Assembly (NCBI RefSeq): GCF_022867805.1
Contig: NZ_JALIFO010000006.1
Coordinates: 992,001-1,056,000, forward strand
Direction of reading: 5' to 3'
Source: Cuneatibacter sp. NSJ-177
GTDB taxonomy: Bacteria; Bacillota; Clostridia; Lachnospirales; Lachnospiraceae
DNA: 64,000 nucleotides
How positions within the stretch are numbered: position 1 is the stretch's first letter; every line of letters starts with the position of its first letter. Below the pieces are notes generated by a model. That model saw nothing but the letters and a program-made list of their open reading frames with translations, was not told the origin of the DNA and did no database searches. This document shows positions 52,393 to 61,155 of this stretch, in pieces. A program made the translations under genes and the position numbers.

Positions 52393-53028
52393 ATGCAGGA
52401 TATGCAGGGATTTTTAGACCGGCTGCGGCAGCTTCGCCTTTTGCCGGTGGTAAAATTGGATTCGCCCAATCAGGCGGTTCCTCTGGCCAAGGCTCTCCAT
52501 GCCGGAGGGCTTTCCTGCGCAGAAATCACTTTCCGGACCGGCGCGGCGGAAGAATCCATCCGGCGGGTTTCAGAATGTGTCCCGGAGGTCTATGTCTGCG
52601 CCGGTACCGTGCTGACGCCCGATATGGCAAAACGAGCGGTTCAGGCCGGAGCCAAAGCCGTGATCAGTCCGGGCACCAACCGGAAAGTGGTGGAATGGTG
52701 TCTGGAACATGACGTCCCCGTGCTTCCCGGCTGCGCTACGCCAAGCGAGGTGGAACAGGCGATCCGGCTGGGGCTAAAGGCGGTCAAACTGTTTCCGGCT
52801 GAGGTGGTGGGCGGTTTGAAAATGCTGAAGGCTCTGGCCGGTCCGTATCCCGACATGTTCTTTGTGCCGACCGGGGGAATCACGCCGAAAAATTTACGGG
52901 ACTATCTGGCTCTTTCAAATGTGCTTGCCTGCGGCGGCAGCTGGATTGTGCCGGAACCGGCGCTTGCCTGCGGCGACTATGGAACAATAGAGAGTCTGGC
53001 AAAAGAGGCAAAGGCTCTCCTTCTGTGA
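52393..53028 (+). CDS. eda: 2-keto-3-deoxy-6-phosphogluconate aldolase
   Basis: This 211-residue protein has GGAGGGAGTG before its ATG. A TIM-barrel class I aldolase with CAEITFRTGAAEESIR (catalytic Glu), CAGTVLTPDMAKRAVQAGAKAVISPG and the Schiff-base Lys in LGLKAVKLFPAEVVGG. It splits KDPG to pyruvate and glyceraldehyde-3-phosphate. The kinase for KDG follows at once, giving the lower half of hexuronate/gluconate breakdown. It directly follows an Hsp70 gene, without a terminator between. Confidence 0.92.
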   Translation: MQDMQGFLDRLRQLRLLPVVKLDSPNQAVPLAKALHAGGLSCAEITFRTGAAEESIRRVSECVPEVYVCAGTVLTPDMAKRAVQAGAKAVISPGTNRKVVEWCLEHDVPVLPGCATPSEVEQAIRLGLKAVKLFPAEVVGGLKMLKALAGPYPDMFFVPTGGITPKNLRDYLALSNVLACGGSWIVPEPALACGDYGTIESLAKEAKALLL

Positions 53029-53038
53029 GGTGATCAGG

Positions 53039-54055
53039 ATGGAACACACGTATGACGCTCTGGTTTTTGGGGAGCCTTTGATTCGATTTTCACCAGCCGG
53101 CGGCTGCAGGCTGCAGGACGGCGGCGCTCTGAGCCGGTATGCCGGCGGAGCGGAGCTGAATGTGGCCGCCGGGCTGGCCCAGCTCGGTGCGAAAAGCGCT
53201 TACTGCACTAAACTTCCGGATCATGCTCTGTCGCGGTTTTTACTTGGTCAGGCGAAGGCGCGGGGCGTCTTGCTGGATCCGGTGATCTTTGACCGCCGGC
53301 CGGAGGCTCGCCTCGGCGTTTATTATTATGAAGGGGCCCATGCGCCGGCCAGGCCCTCGGTGGTCTATGATCGAAAAAATACGTCGGTGACTTCAATCGT
53401 CCCAGAGGAAATTCCGGAAGGGATCTTTGACCGGGCCAGGCTGTTTCACACCACGGGGATTACCCTGGGGATCGGCCGGGGGCCGCGGGAGACTGCGGTG
53501 GAGATGATCGATAGGTTCCGGGAGAACGGGGCAAAAATCTCGTTTGATATCAATTACCGTGCCAACCTCTGGACGGATCAGGAAGAGCGGGAAGCAGTGG
53601 AGCCGCTGCTTCCTCTGCTTGATATCCTGTTTATCTCCGAGGAGTCCCTGCGGCGGATGTTTGGCCGTACCGGGGATCTGCCGGTTATGATGCGGGCTTT
53701 TGCCAGAGAATATGGCATTTCCTATCTCCTGTCCACGATCCGGACGGTTCGGTCGCCGATCCGCCATGAATTTACCTCCATGGTCTATGACCGGGAGACG
53801 GATCATTTTTACACCGAAGCGCCCTATGAGATCGAGGTGCTGGATCGGATCGGCAGCGGCGACGCCTATGTGGCCGGCGCCCTGTCCGGCCTTTTGTGCG
53901 CGGACGGCTCCCTGGAACTTGCGATGCGCAGGGGTAATGCCATGGCGGCCCTAAAATGTGGAATCGCCGGAGACCTCCCGTCCGTCACCTTAACGGAACT
54001 GGAGCGGATAATGGAGTGGCACGCCGCCGGAAGCAAAGGGGAAATGGAGCGGTAA
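53039..54055 (+). CDS. kdgK: PfkB-family sugar kinase, probable 2-keto-3-deoxygluconate kinase
   Basis: This is a 338-residue protein. The ATG at 53039 has GAGGTG six bases upstream; a GTG at 53030 is the alternative. N-terminal GGAELNVAAGLAQLGAKSAYCTKL and C-terminal DRIGSGDAYVAGALSG (catalytic Asp) are PfkB signatures. Adjacent to KDPG aldolase it should phosphorylate KDG. The substrate is inferred from context. It is the last gene before a terminator at 54115. Confidence 0.87.
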   Translation: MEHTYDALVFGEPLIRFSPAGGCRLQDGGALSRYAGGAELNVAAGLAQLGAKSAYCTKLPDHALSRFLLGQAKARGVLLDPVIFDRRPEARLGVYYYEGAHAPARPSVVYDRKNTSVTSIVPEEIPEGIFDRARLFHTTGITLGIGRGPRETAVEMIDRFRENGAKISFDINYRANLWTDQEEREAVEPLLPLLDILFISEESLRRMFGRTGDLPVMMRAFAREYGISYLLSTIRTVRSPIRHEFTSMVYDRETDHFYTEAPYEIEVLDRIGSGDAYVAGALSGLLCADGSLELAMRRGNAMAALKCGIAGDLPSVTLTELERIMEWHAAGSKGEMER

Positions 54056-54114
54056 GTGAGCTGGATCGGGCCGGTTTCAGCGGAAGAAAGAACGCCCAAA
54101 AAAGAATATTGCAG

Positions 54115-54156
54115 AAGAAAACGAGCTGCCGGGAAAATTCGGCAGCTCGTTTTCTT
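54115..54156. terminator. Strong bidirectional terminator
   Basis: A perfect 17-bp stem (54115-54131 with 54140-54156), arms starting AAGAAAACGAGC, loop 8 nt. A/T-rich ends on both sides serve kdgK (plus) and the TRAP genes (minus). Confidence 0.92.
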
Positions 54157-54184
54157 GTCTCTTTCTTTTAGAAAATAAAACTGT

Positions 54185-55471
54185 TTACAGCAGTGCCATG
54201 GAGATCTGCGGCACATAGGTGATCAGAAGGAGCGCTACCAGATAGGAGAGGATAAAGGGCAGGGCCCGTTTTCCCACCTGCATCGGGTTGGTGTCGATCA
54301 TTGGCCCGGAGATGAAAAGGTTTAGACCGAACGGAGGGGTGACGAACCCGATGGCCAGGTTGCAGACCATGATGACGCCGAGATGGATCCCATCGATGCC
54401 AAGGCTTTTGGCAAAGGGGAGAATCATCGGGGAAAGAATCATCATGGCCGGAGCCACGTCCATGACCATGCCGATCAAAATCAGAACCAGATTCAGCAGG
54501 AGCAGGAAGGCAATCCGGTTGTTCACAGCGGTGGAGAGGAATTCGGCCAGAGTCTGAGGCGCATTCATAAGCACCAAAACCTTGGCGAATGCCTGCGCCA
54601 GCCCCATCATCAAACCCAGAGGGGCGTAGGAAGAGACCGCCTGGCGGAAGAAAATCAGCAGATCCTTGAAGGTCACCGTCTTATAGATGAACAGGCAGAC
54701 GAGGATCGCATAGAAGACGGATACACAGGCCGCCTCCGTGGGAGTGACAATGCCGGAGTAGATGCCGCCGAGGATAATAATCGGGGTGAGAAGGGCCCAA
54801 AAGCCGTCCAAAATGACCCGAAGGACTCCGCGTTCTTTCAGTTTATGATAAGAGGCTTCTATTTTTTCCCGGTCCTCCCCCTTTTTTCTGCAATAAAACT
54901 GGGTGTATGCCATCAGGCAGGCAGCGATCAGAATGCCCGGCAGAATACCGGCCGTAAACAAAGCGCTGACGGAAACTTCGGTCACCAGGGCGTAGGCGAT
55001 AAAAGGAATGCTGGGCGGGATGATAACTCCCAGGCTGGAAGCCGTGGCCACCAGGGCGGCCGAGAACTTCTTTTCATAGCCGAGATTCGTCAGAACCGGA
55101 ATACACATGGCTCCGACCGCCGCGCAGGTGGCAGTGCCGGAACCGGAGATCGCGCCGTAAAAAAGGCAGGTGACGATGACCGCGCAGGGCATTCCGCCTT
55201 TTACTTTACCGATGAAAACAGCGAAGACGTCGAAGAGTTTTTCCGACAGGCCGCCTTTGGCCATGATGGAGCCGGAGAGCATGAACAGCGGGATTGCCAG
55301 GATGGTTGTGACGTCCAGGCCGCTGATCAAAGAGCGGTAGATAAATTGCAGGTTGCCTTTAAAGGCAGGATCCGCAAGTCCCGGCAGGGCAGTGGCAAAC
55401 CCTAAGGAGATGGCCACGGGAATGGATAAAAACAGGGTAATAAAAAAGACGATAAATACAATGGCAGTCAT
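54185..55471 (-). CDS. TRAP transporter large permease subunit (DctM type), second system
   Basis: This 428-residue polytopic protein has AAGGAGG before the ATG at 55471. Family text: AISGSGTATCAAVGAMCIPV, GVIIPPSIPFIAYALVTE and VMDVAPAMMILSPMILP. It is the second DctM of the window, distinct in sequence from that at 8698. It overlaps the small subunit gene by 4 bp. The KDG-pathway genes just across the terminator hint at a sugar-acid ligand. Confidence 0.93.
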   Translation of the reverse strand: MTAIVFIVFFITLFLSIPVAISLGFATALPGLADPAFKGNLQFIYRSLISGLDVTTILAIPLFMLSGSIMAKGGLSEKLFDVFAVFIGKVKGGMPCAVIVTCLFYGAISGSGTATCAAVGAMCIPVLTNLGYEKKFSAALVATASSLGVIIPPSIPFIAYALVTEVSVSALFTAGILPGILIAACLMAYTQFYCRKKGEDREKIEASYHKLKERGVLRVILDGFWALLTPIIILGGIYSGIVTPTEAACVSVFYAILVCLFIYKTVTFKDLLIFFRQAVSSYAPLGLMMGLAQAFAKVLVLMNAPQTLAEFLSTAVNNRIAFLLLLNLVLILIGMVMDVAPAMMILSPMILPFAKSLGIDGIHLGVIMVCNLAIGFVTPPFGLNLFISGPMIDTNPMQVGKRALPFILSYLVALLLITYVPQISMALL

Positions 55472-55968
55472 AGCTGGGCCTCCTTTTTATGGGACGGCAG
55501 GAACCGCAGGATCATTTTCTGGATGATGCGCAAGAGGGCAAGGGCAAAGCCCAGAGGGCCGGACAGGTAGACGATCCAGACCGGCATCTGGAGGGCCGGG
55601 GAGAGCTGATGAAGACTCATCAGTTTCATCGTGGTCTGCCAGGAAGCATAGGCAAACAGGACGTAAAAGACGAAGGATGCAAGATCCCCGAAAATGTCCA
55701 GAAGCTTCCCCAAAAACGGCGGCAGCATGCCTACCAGCAGGTCAACCCGGAGCATCTTATTGTTGCGGATGCAGTAACCGATGCCGAACAGAGAAGAATA
55801 GATAAAGCAATAGCGGCAGAATTCCTCGGCCCAGGGAAGCGGACTTTGGAATACGTAGCGCAGAATAATCTGCAGCATCATGACGACAGAGAGCAGCACC
55901 AGCGAGAGAACGCAGACTGCTTCTTCAAAATAAAGATCCAGCCATCGAATTATTTTTGGAATTTTCAT
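55468..55968 (-). CDS. TRAP transporter small membrane subunit (DctQ type), second system
   Basis: This is a 166-residue protein with GGAGGAGGG before its ATG on the minus strand. Four hydrophobic segments, and WAEEFCRYCFIYSSLFGIG near residue 40 as in the DctQ family. It is divergent from the LysR gene at 56082. It is transcribed first in a two-gene operon that lacks a binding protein; the dctP gene is on the other strand at 58115. Confidence 0.9.
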   Translation of the reverse strand: MKIPKIIRWLDLYFEEAVCVLSLVLLSVVMMLQIILRYVFQSPLPWAEEFCRYCFIYSSLFGIGYCIRNNKMLRVDLLVGMLPPFLGKLLDIFGDLASFVFYVLFAYASWQTTMKLMSLHQLSPALQMPVWIVYLSGPLGFALALLRIIQKMILRFLPSHKKEAQL

Positions 55969-56020
55969 GGCAATCCCTCCTCCTTTTGTGTGATTTCATT
56001 TTAATCTTGAATTATCATAA

Positions 56021-56064
56021 TGTCTAATATATAATGGGACATAAACCAATAGATTGAAATCTAT
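56021..56064. promoter_or_regulatory. Operator candidates in the divergent TRAP / LysR region
   Basis: A 21-bp site at 56021-56041 has ends TGTCT and GGACA around an AT-rich core. This is a LysR-type inverted repeat, and a matching site is at 57037. A second perfect dyad ATAGATT-GA-AATCTAT sits at 56049-56064, 17 bp before the LysR start, and could serve autoregulation. Confidence 0.5.
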
Positions 56065-56081
56065 GAATGGAGGAGAGAGAC

Positions 56082-57014
56082 ATGGAATTGTTACAGCTGC
56101 GCTACTTCAAGCGGGTGGCCGAGCTACAGCATATGACAAAAGCCGCAGAAGAATTTCATATTGCCCAGCCGTCTTTGAGCAAGACAATCCGTCTTTTGGA
56201 GGATGAGCTGGGGACCGAGCTGTTTGACAGGAAAGGAAAGTACATTGTCTTAAACGATGCAGGGAGGATCTTCAAACATTATGCGGATACCGTGGTGTCC
56301 GCCGTGGATGACGCCAGGCAGGAAATCGAAGAGTATAAAGCCACGGGCAATGCGACGGTGACCATCTCCCTTCGGGTGGCGCCCATCGGCTTTCCGGATC
56401 TGATCGCCCGGTTCCGGGAACAGCATCCCGGCGTCAAGTTTATTGTGGAGCAGCACCAGCACTACCTGGATGATTTGAAGAAAGGCAGGTGCGATATCAC
56501 GGTCTATTCCTCCATGACCAAGGTCAGCGCGCCCAATGAGCTGACGATTTTAGAAGAGCCGATTCTCTTGGCGGTGCCGAAAGAGCATCCCCTGGCCGAG
56601 CGGGAATTCGTCCGGCTGCGGGAAATCGCAGGGGAAGATCTGATTGCGTCCTCCCCGGCGGAGTCCAATTTGCGCTATGCCATCAATACCTATTGTAAAA
56701 TCGCTGGTTTTCAGCCGAAGATCGTCATGGATTGCGATGACTATATGACGATCCAGGGCTTTGTGCGGACCGGGGTGGGGCTGGCGTTTATTCCGAAAGT
56801 TTCTTGGCTGGACCAGCAGGCGGTCCCCCAGGATCTGCACTACATTCCGATCGTAGAGCCGGAGTGCAAACGCTGCATCAATCTTCATTGGAAAAATACC
56901 GGTTACGTTTCAAAGGCATCGGTGCTATTTCGAAAATTTGCGCTGGAATACTTTTCAAAAAAAGCGGATTATCTGGTGCCGGAGGAAAGAATTTCCGTCA
57001 TAAAAGAGAATTGA
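56082..57014 (+). CDS. LysR-family transcriptional regulator
   Basis: This 310-residue protein starts at ATG 56082 behind GGAGGAGAG; an ATG at 56067 precedes that site. HTH: MTKAAEEFHIAQPSLSKTIRLLEDELG. The effector domain starts near residue 90 (TVTISLRVAPIGFPDLI). Divergent from dctQM and 98 bp upstream of an esterase-dctP unit, it is the likely regulator of both. The ligand is unknown, but the gene set suggests a sugar acid or acylated compound. Confidence 0.93.
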   Translation: MELLQLRYFKRVAELQHMTKAAEEFHIAQPSLSKTIRLLEDELGTELFDRKGKYIVLNDAGRIFKHYADTVVSAVDDARQEIEEYKATGNATVTISLRVAPIGFPDLIARFREQHPGVKFIVEQHQHYLDDLKKGRCDITVYSSMTKVSAPNELTILEEPILLAVPKEHPLAEREFVRLREIAGEDLIASSPAESNLRYAINTYCKIAGFQPKIVMDCDDYMTIQGFVRTGVGLAFIPKVSWLDQQAVPQDLHYIPIVEPECKRCINLHWKNTGYVSKASVLFRKFALEYFSKKADYLVPEERISVIKEN

Positions 57015-57036
57015 TAGCTTAAGATCTATACATACA

Positions 57037-57057
57037 TGGCTTATTATATATTGGACA
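57037..57057 (+). promoter_or_regulatory. LysR-type operator candidate upstream of the esterase gene
   Basis: This 21-bp site has ends TGGCT and GGACA around an AT-rich core. It matches the site at 56021 in length, ends and spacing (13 of 21 positions identical). It lies 55 bp before the esterase start. Confidence 0.5.
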
Positions 57058-57112
57058 GTATGAAAAAGTGAATATACAATGTCGGTAAGCAAAATGAAAA
57101 GAGGGACAACAC

Positions 57113-58093
57113 ATGTTACAGAAAGAAATAGACGTAACACAGTTTCCCTTGGCGTTTACCGACATTTTTTATGCGCAGCAGTCGCCGGAACAAAAGCTTG
57201 ACATTTTTCTTCCGGAAAAAGGGAAAGGCCCTTATCCTCTGGTGGTGATTGTCCATGGCGGCGGATGGATTTCCGGCGGGCGGCGGGAGGAATGTATCTC
57301 CTCCCTGTATAAAACGGTATCCCAGGGGTATGCGGTGGCTGCGGTGGACTACCGGCTGGCGCCGGAAGGACAGTGGCCGCTCCAGGTGCACGACGTCAAA
57401 GCCGCCCTTCGGTTTTTGCGGGCGCACCGGGAGCAATACCGCCTGGATACGGAAACAATCGTTCTCTGGGGGAATTCAGCAGGGGCTTACCTGATTCAAC
57501 TGGTGGCGGCTACCTGCAGAGGACACCGGATTGAAGATTTGGCGATGGGAAACGCTGGGGAAAGCTGCCGGGTGGACGGGATTATCAGTTGGTACGGTGT
57601 CTCCGATCTGGCGGCTCAGGATCAGGACATGAGCGAGACAAGCGGACATCCGGTTCGGATGCACGGAGGTAGCATGGAGAGCCCGGCCTGTCAGATGCTG
57701 GGCTGCGTCATTGATGAAAATCCTAAGAAGGCCAGGGAGGCCAGCAGTATTTCCTACATTGATGAGAATTTTGTGCCGGCTCTGATTCAGCATGGCACCG
57801 GCGACACATTGGTTTCCTACCGTCAGTCAGAACGACTGTACCGGAAAATCGTGGAAACCTGCGGTTTGGAGAGAGCTGCGCTGGAACTGTTTGAGGGAGC
57901 GGAACACGGGGATATGCGGTTTAAGACGGATGAAAACATCAACCGGTGCATTGATTTCTTGGATGAAATCTACTGGCCGGGCGGAAGGCCGAAGAAAAGA
58001 ACACCTTTGCCGGAGATTCACCTTGTGGAAGGAACAGGCGGTTCCGGTGATGCTTTTGAGACAAAGAGAGAAGATACAATCATTTCAGGATAA
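57113..58093 (+). CDS. Alpha/beta hydrolase, esterase/lipase (HSL-like)
   Basis: This is a 326-residue protein. Oxyanion motif HGGGW at residues 48-52, nucleophile elbow GNSAGA with Ser122 (Asn replaces the usual Asp), acid Asp231 (HGTGDTL) and His265 (AEHGDM). No signal peptide, so it is cytosolic. It would remove acyl or acetyl groups from an imported compound. It is transcribed with dctP 21 bp downstream. The substrate is unknown. Confidence 0.85.
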   Translation: MLQKEIDVTQFPLAFTDIFYAQQSPEQKLDIFLPEKGKGPYPLVVIVHGGGWISGGRREECISSLYKTVSQGYAVAAVDYRLAPEGQWPLQVHDVKAALRFLRAHREQYRLDTETIVLWGNSAGAYLIQLVAATCRGHRIEDLAMGNAGESCRVDGIISWYGVSDLAAQDQDMSETSGHPVRMHGGSMESPACQMLGCVIDENPKKAREASSISYIDENFVPALIQHGTGDTLVSYRQSERLYRKIVETCGLERAALELFEGAEHGDMRFKTDENINRCIDFLDEIYWPGGRPKKRTPLPEIHLVEGTGGSGDAFETKREDTIISG

Positions 58094-58114
58094 ATTTTAT
58101 CAGGAGGTAAGAAC

Positions 58115-59263
58115 ATGAAAAAAAGAAATCAAGCAATTGCACTGGTCCTGAGCGGGGTGATGGCGCTGTCCCTCGCATCCTGCGGGAGCGGAAGTGGGAC
58201 GACCACGGCGGCTGCGGGCACTACTGCTGCCCCGACGACGGCGGAAGCCGGCACCACGGCGGGAGAAGCAACCACAGCGGCAGGGACAACAGCGGCAGGC
58301 GCGGCGTCTGCCTCATCGGTGGATGCGTCCGCCTTTGAAAACCTGGAGCCGGTGAACCTGACGATTGCCAGCGCCGCGTCCTCCGCCAATATGATTTACA
58401 GCCTTCAGGTCCAGGCCGCGGAGGAAGTAAAGGAAAAATCCGGCGGCAAACTGAACATCGATGTGGTGTGGGACGGTTCCCTGGGCAATGACAATGAGCT
58501 GATTAATAGCTGCATCATGGGCGACGTGGATATGGCCTATGTAGCCACGTCCTCCCTTTCCACCACCTGCCCCCAGGCGGCAATCTTTGATATTCCCAGC
58601 TTGTTTGACGACATCATCAAAGCCAACAATGCGGTGGCGGAGTTTGCCCCGATATTTGACGGTTATGTCAATGAGTACGGCATGAAAGTATTGGGCTTGT
58701 CCACCAACACCTTCCGCGGCCTGTCCACCAATACCAAGATTGAAAAACCGGAAGACTTCAAAGGAATGAGCATCCGCTGCCCGGAAAACAAATATTATCA
58801 GGCCTATTACGAGAATTTGGGCTGCAATCCGACTCCTCTGGCATTCAGCGAGCTGTTCGTCGCGCTACAGCAGGGGCTGGTTCAGGCCCAGGATAATCCG
58901 GCCCAGGCCGTGGCAGCCATGAAGTTCTATGAGGTTCAGGATTACTATATGGATATGAAGTCCATCACTTATGTCTTCCCGATCTTGATGAATCTGGACA
59001 CCTTCAACAGCTTGGATCCCGCTTATCAGAGCCTTCTGGTTGAATTTGCGGAGCGCTACGGAGAGCTTTGCCGGGACACGGCGGAGGAGGATTATAACAA
59101 TTCGATAAAAGCCATGGAAGGCCAGATCGAAGTCCTGCCGGTCACCGATGAGATCCGCGCGGCAATCGTCGCGGCCGGGGAGCCCATCGTGGATATGGTC
59201 CGGGCCGACCTGGGAGATGAGATCGTGGATCAGTATCTGAAGATTGCGGAATCGGTAAAATAG
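58115..59263 (+). CDS. TRAP transporter solute-binding lipoprotein (DctP type), second system
   Basis: This is a 382-residue protein behind AGGAGG. Signal peptide with lipobox (LSLASCGS, Cys near 23). Then a low-complexity Thr/Ala/Gly linker of about 40 residues (TTAAAGTTAAPTTAEAG), longer than in the first system. The binding domain has GMSIRCPENKYYQ with the ligand-binding Arg, and ALQQGLVQAQDNPAQAVAA. The Arg means a carboxylate ligand. Membrane partners are encoded divergently at 54185-55968. Confidence 0.92.
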   Translation: MKKRNQAIALVLSGVMALSLASCGSGSGTTTAAAGTTAAPTTAEAGTTAGEATTAAGTTAAGAASASSVDASAFENLEPVNLTIASAASSANMIYSLQVQAAEEVKEKSGGKLNIDVVWDGSLGNDNELINSCIMGDVDMAYVATSSLSTTCPQAAIFDIPSLFDDIIKANNAVAEFAPIFDGYVNEYGMKVLGLSTNTFRGLSTNTKIEKPEDFKGMSIRCPENKYYQAYYENLGCNPTPLAFSELFVALQQGLVQAQDNPAQAVAAMKFYEVQDYYMDMKSITYVFPILMNLDTFNSLDPAYQSLLVEFAERYGELCRDTAEEDYNNSIKAMEGQIEVLPVTDEIRAAIVAAGEPIVDMVRADLGDEIVDQYLKIAESVK

Positions 59264-59270
59264 GAACATC

Positions 59271-59306
59271 AAAAAGAGAGCCGGGTTTTGTGCCTTGGCT
59301 CTTTTT
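59271..59306 (+). terminator. Terminator after dctP
   Basis: AAAAAGAGAGCC pairs with GGCTCTTTTT (two-base bulge), loop about 14 nt, followed by T's to 59306. No gene is seen from here to 59443. Confidence 0.75.
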
Positions 59307-59443
59307 CAATCCCAAGTTTTTTGACACCAGCTTTTCCAGGACTTGGATCACCTTGGCAAATCCAAATTTCCTCCTTCCTTTTGGATAATTTCCCAGAACC
59401 AGGAAATACTAGGAGAAATGATATAGGAAAGGAAGGATTCTCC

Positions 59444-60058
59444 ATGGATTTTAATCAAAGTGAAACCAAGAAGAACCTGATGCGGGCGTTTGCCGGGGAA
59501 AGCCAGGCCAGAAACCGGTATACGATCGCGGCGGCCCAGGCAAAGAAAGAGGGGCTGGACGCCATCGCGGCCATTTTTCTCTATACGGCGGATCAGGAAA
59601 AGGAGCATGCCGAGATTTTTTATAAACATCTGACCGAGGCGGCCGGAGAGACCATCGAGATCGACGGAACTTACCCGGTGGATATTGCCAACAGCACCGC
59701 AGAACTGCTGCGGATGGGCCAGCACAATGAATACGAGGAACATGACGATGTGTATCAGGCCTTTGGCGACAAAGCCAATGAGGAGGGATTCAAAAAGATT
59801 GCCGCTTCCTTCTATCTGATTGCGGATATTGAAAAGACCCACGGCGACCGTTTTGGCTACTTTGCAGAACTGCTGGAGAAGGGGGAACTCTATCAATCGG
59901 AGGACACCACTTACTGGCTGTGCCTGAACTGCGGCCACATCCACAAAGGCACCAAGGTGCCGCCGAAATGCCCGGTCTGCGATCATGAGCAAGGGTATTT
60001 TATCCCGCTTTGCCTGTCTCCCTACGAACCCATTGAAAAGGAGAAATATCAGTTATGA
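59444..60058 (+). CDS. rbr: Rubrerythrin
   Basis: This 204-residue protein starts at ATG 59444 after GGAAAGGAAGG; a longer frame has no support. The di-iron four-helix bundle carries Glu/His ligands in FAGESQARNRY, QEKEHAEIF, HNEYEEHDD and IADIEKTHGDRF. The C-terminal rubredoxin has CLNCGHIHKG and CPVCDHE. It reduces hydrogen peroxide in anaerobes. Its stop overlaps the desulfoferrodoxin gene (ATGA), forming a two-gene oxidative-stress unit. Confidence 0.95.
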   Translation: MDFNQSETKKNLMRAFAGESQARNRYTIAAAQAKKEGLDAIAAIFLYTADQEKEHAEIFYKHLTEAAGETIEIDGTYPVDIANSTAELLRMGQHNEYEEHDDVYQAFGDKANEEGFKKIAASFYLIADIEKTHGDRFGYFAELLEKGELYQSEDTTYWLCLNCGHIHKGTKVPPKCPVCDHEQGYFIPLCLSPYEPIEKEKYQL

Positions 60059-60444
60059 GCAAACCAAAATTTTTAGCGTGTGACCAGTGCAAAACGATTG
60101 TCCAGGTGCTCTGCGAGGCGGAAGGCGCCCACTATTCCTGCTGCGGCCAGCAGATGAAAGAGCTGACGCCGAACACTTCCGAGGGAGCTACAGAGAAACA
60201 CTTGCCGGTGGTGGAGAAGAACGGAAACCGGGTCTGCGTGAAGGTGGGCAGCGTATTCCATCCCATGACCGAGGAACACAGCATCGGTTGGGTGTATCTG
60301 GAGACGGAAAAAGGCGGCCAGCGCGTCTGCCTGAAAGCCGGTGAGGAACCTCAGGCTGAATTCGTGGTGGCAGAAGGAGACCGCCCGGTGGCGGCTTATG
60401 CCTGGTGTAATCTGCATGGGTTTTGGAAAGCGGAAGTTCACTGA
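60055..60444 (+). CDS. dfx: Desulfoferrodoxin (superoxide reductase)
   Basis: This 129-residue class I desulfoferrodoxin has the N-terminal Fe(Cys)4 site CDQC...SCC and the catalytic site ligands in EKHLP, HPMTEEH and WCNLHG. The catalytic Lys of EKH is present, unlike in the XRE fusion at 292. It reduces superoxide to peroxide, which rubrerythrin then removes. It is co-translated with rbr. Confidence 0.95.
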   Translation: MSKPKFLACDQCKTIVQVLCEAEGAHYSCCGQQMKELTPNTSEGATEKHLPVVEKNGNRVCVKVGSVFHPMTEEHSIGWVYLETEKGGQRVCLKAGEEPQAEFVVAEGDRPVAAYAWCNLHGFWKAEVH

Positions 60445-60491
60445 GGCTCTGTGATTGTTTTTGCGTGTAAATTTTTACTATAGTTGGATGT

Positions 60492-60552
60492 AAGAAAAGG
60501 AAAGCCTTTCCAATCGACGTTGAATCTGGCGTGGTTGGGGGGCTTTTCTTTT
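60492..60552 (+). terminator. Terminator of the rbr-dfx operon
   Basis: AAGAAAAGGAAAGCC at the left and GGCTTTTCTTTT at the right form the outer stem, with an inner CCAA/TTGG pair and a branched loop. A T run ends the structure. Confidence 0.65.
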
Positions 60553-60716
60553 GTATTGCACGGAAAAATTTCTATGAAGCGTTTCTGACTTATTTCAATC
60601 ACTCAAAAATATTTTTACTTTAACTATCTTTTTTCGCCCCGAACCTGTTATAAATAATAAAGGCACGTTCCAATACGGCAGAGAGGAGGAAAAACAGAAG
60701 TACAGGCGCCTGTGAG

Positions 60717-61133
60717 GTGGAGTGCACGACGTTTTACTCGATCCGGCAAGTTTACGCCGCCCGCATGATTCTCTTTGCCCTGGTGGATTTAGTTTTATTA
60801 AGTCTATTCCTGATCGCAGCGTCCTCGACGGCTAAACTGACGGCCGGAGAGCTGATTATACAATTTTTTGTGCCTTTTAATGTGGCTTGCTGCATTTGTT
60901 TCCGGCTGTTGTACAGCAAAAAGGAGAACTCGGAATTATTGGCATTGTTCTTTTGCATGATTTGGACGGCTGTCTGGGTGCAGATTGTATGTAAGGAAGC
61001 AATTTATCAGGTTGTGTCCGTGCCGGTTTGGATTGCCATGTTAATCCTATCAGCATTGTATTTCGGGTATAGCATTTGGAAGGGGCAAAAACAGGGAATG
61101 CCAGTTGAATTGCTCCTGTGCCACAGGATATAG
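60717..61133 (+). pseudogene. 3' remnant of a membrane protein gene of an ABC-exporter operon
   Basis: A 138-codon frame can start at GTG 60717, but homology looks as if it begins in mid-protein (ECTTFYSIRQVYAARM). The frame is open, without start codon, back to 60654. Four hydrophobic segments follow, with FFVPFNVACCICFRLLY typical of the C-terminal half of membrane proteins that precede such ABC genes in Lachnospiraceae. A good GAGAGGAGG site at 60681-60689 is followed by no start codon. This suggests a deletion joined a promoter and ribosome site to the tail of this gene. A short expressed product cannot be excluded. Confidence 0.55.
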
Positions 61134-61155
61134 AAATTTAGGAGGTTAAAACAGG

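Noticed and set aside
50715-52469. Minus-strand frame of 584 codons opposite the Hsp70 gene
   Set aside because: It is antisense to conserved Hsp70 motifs and is not protein-like. Hsp70 genes often give long antisense frames by codon bias.
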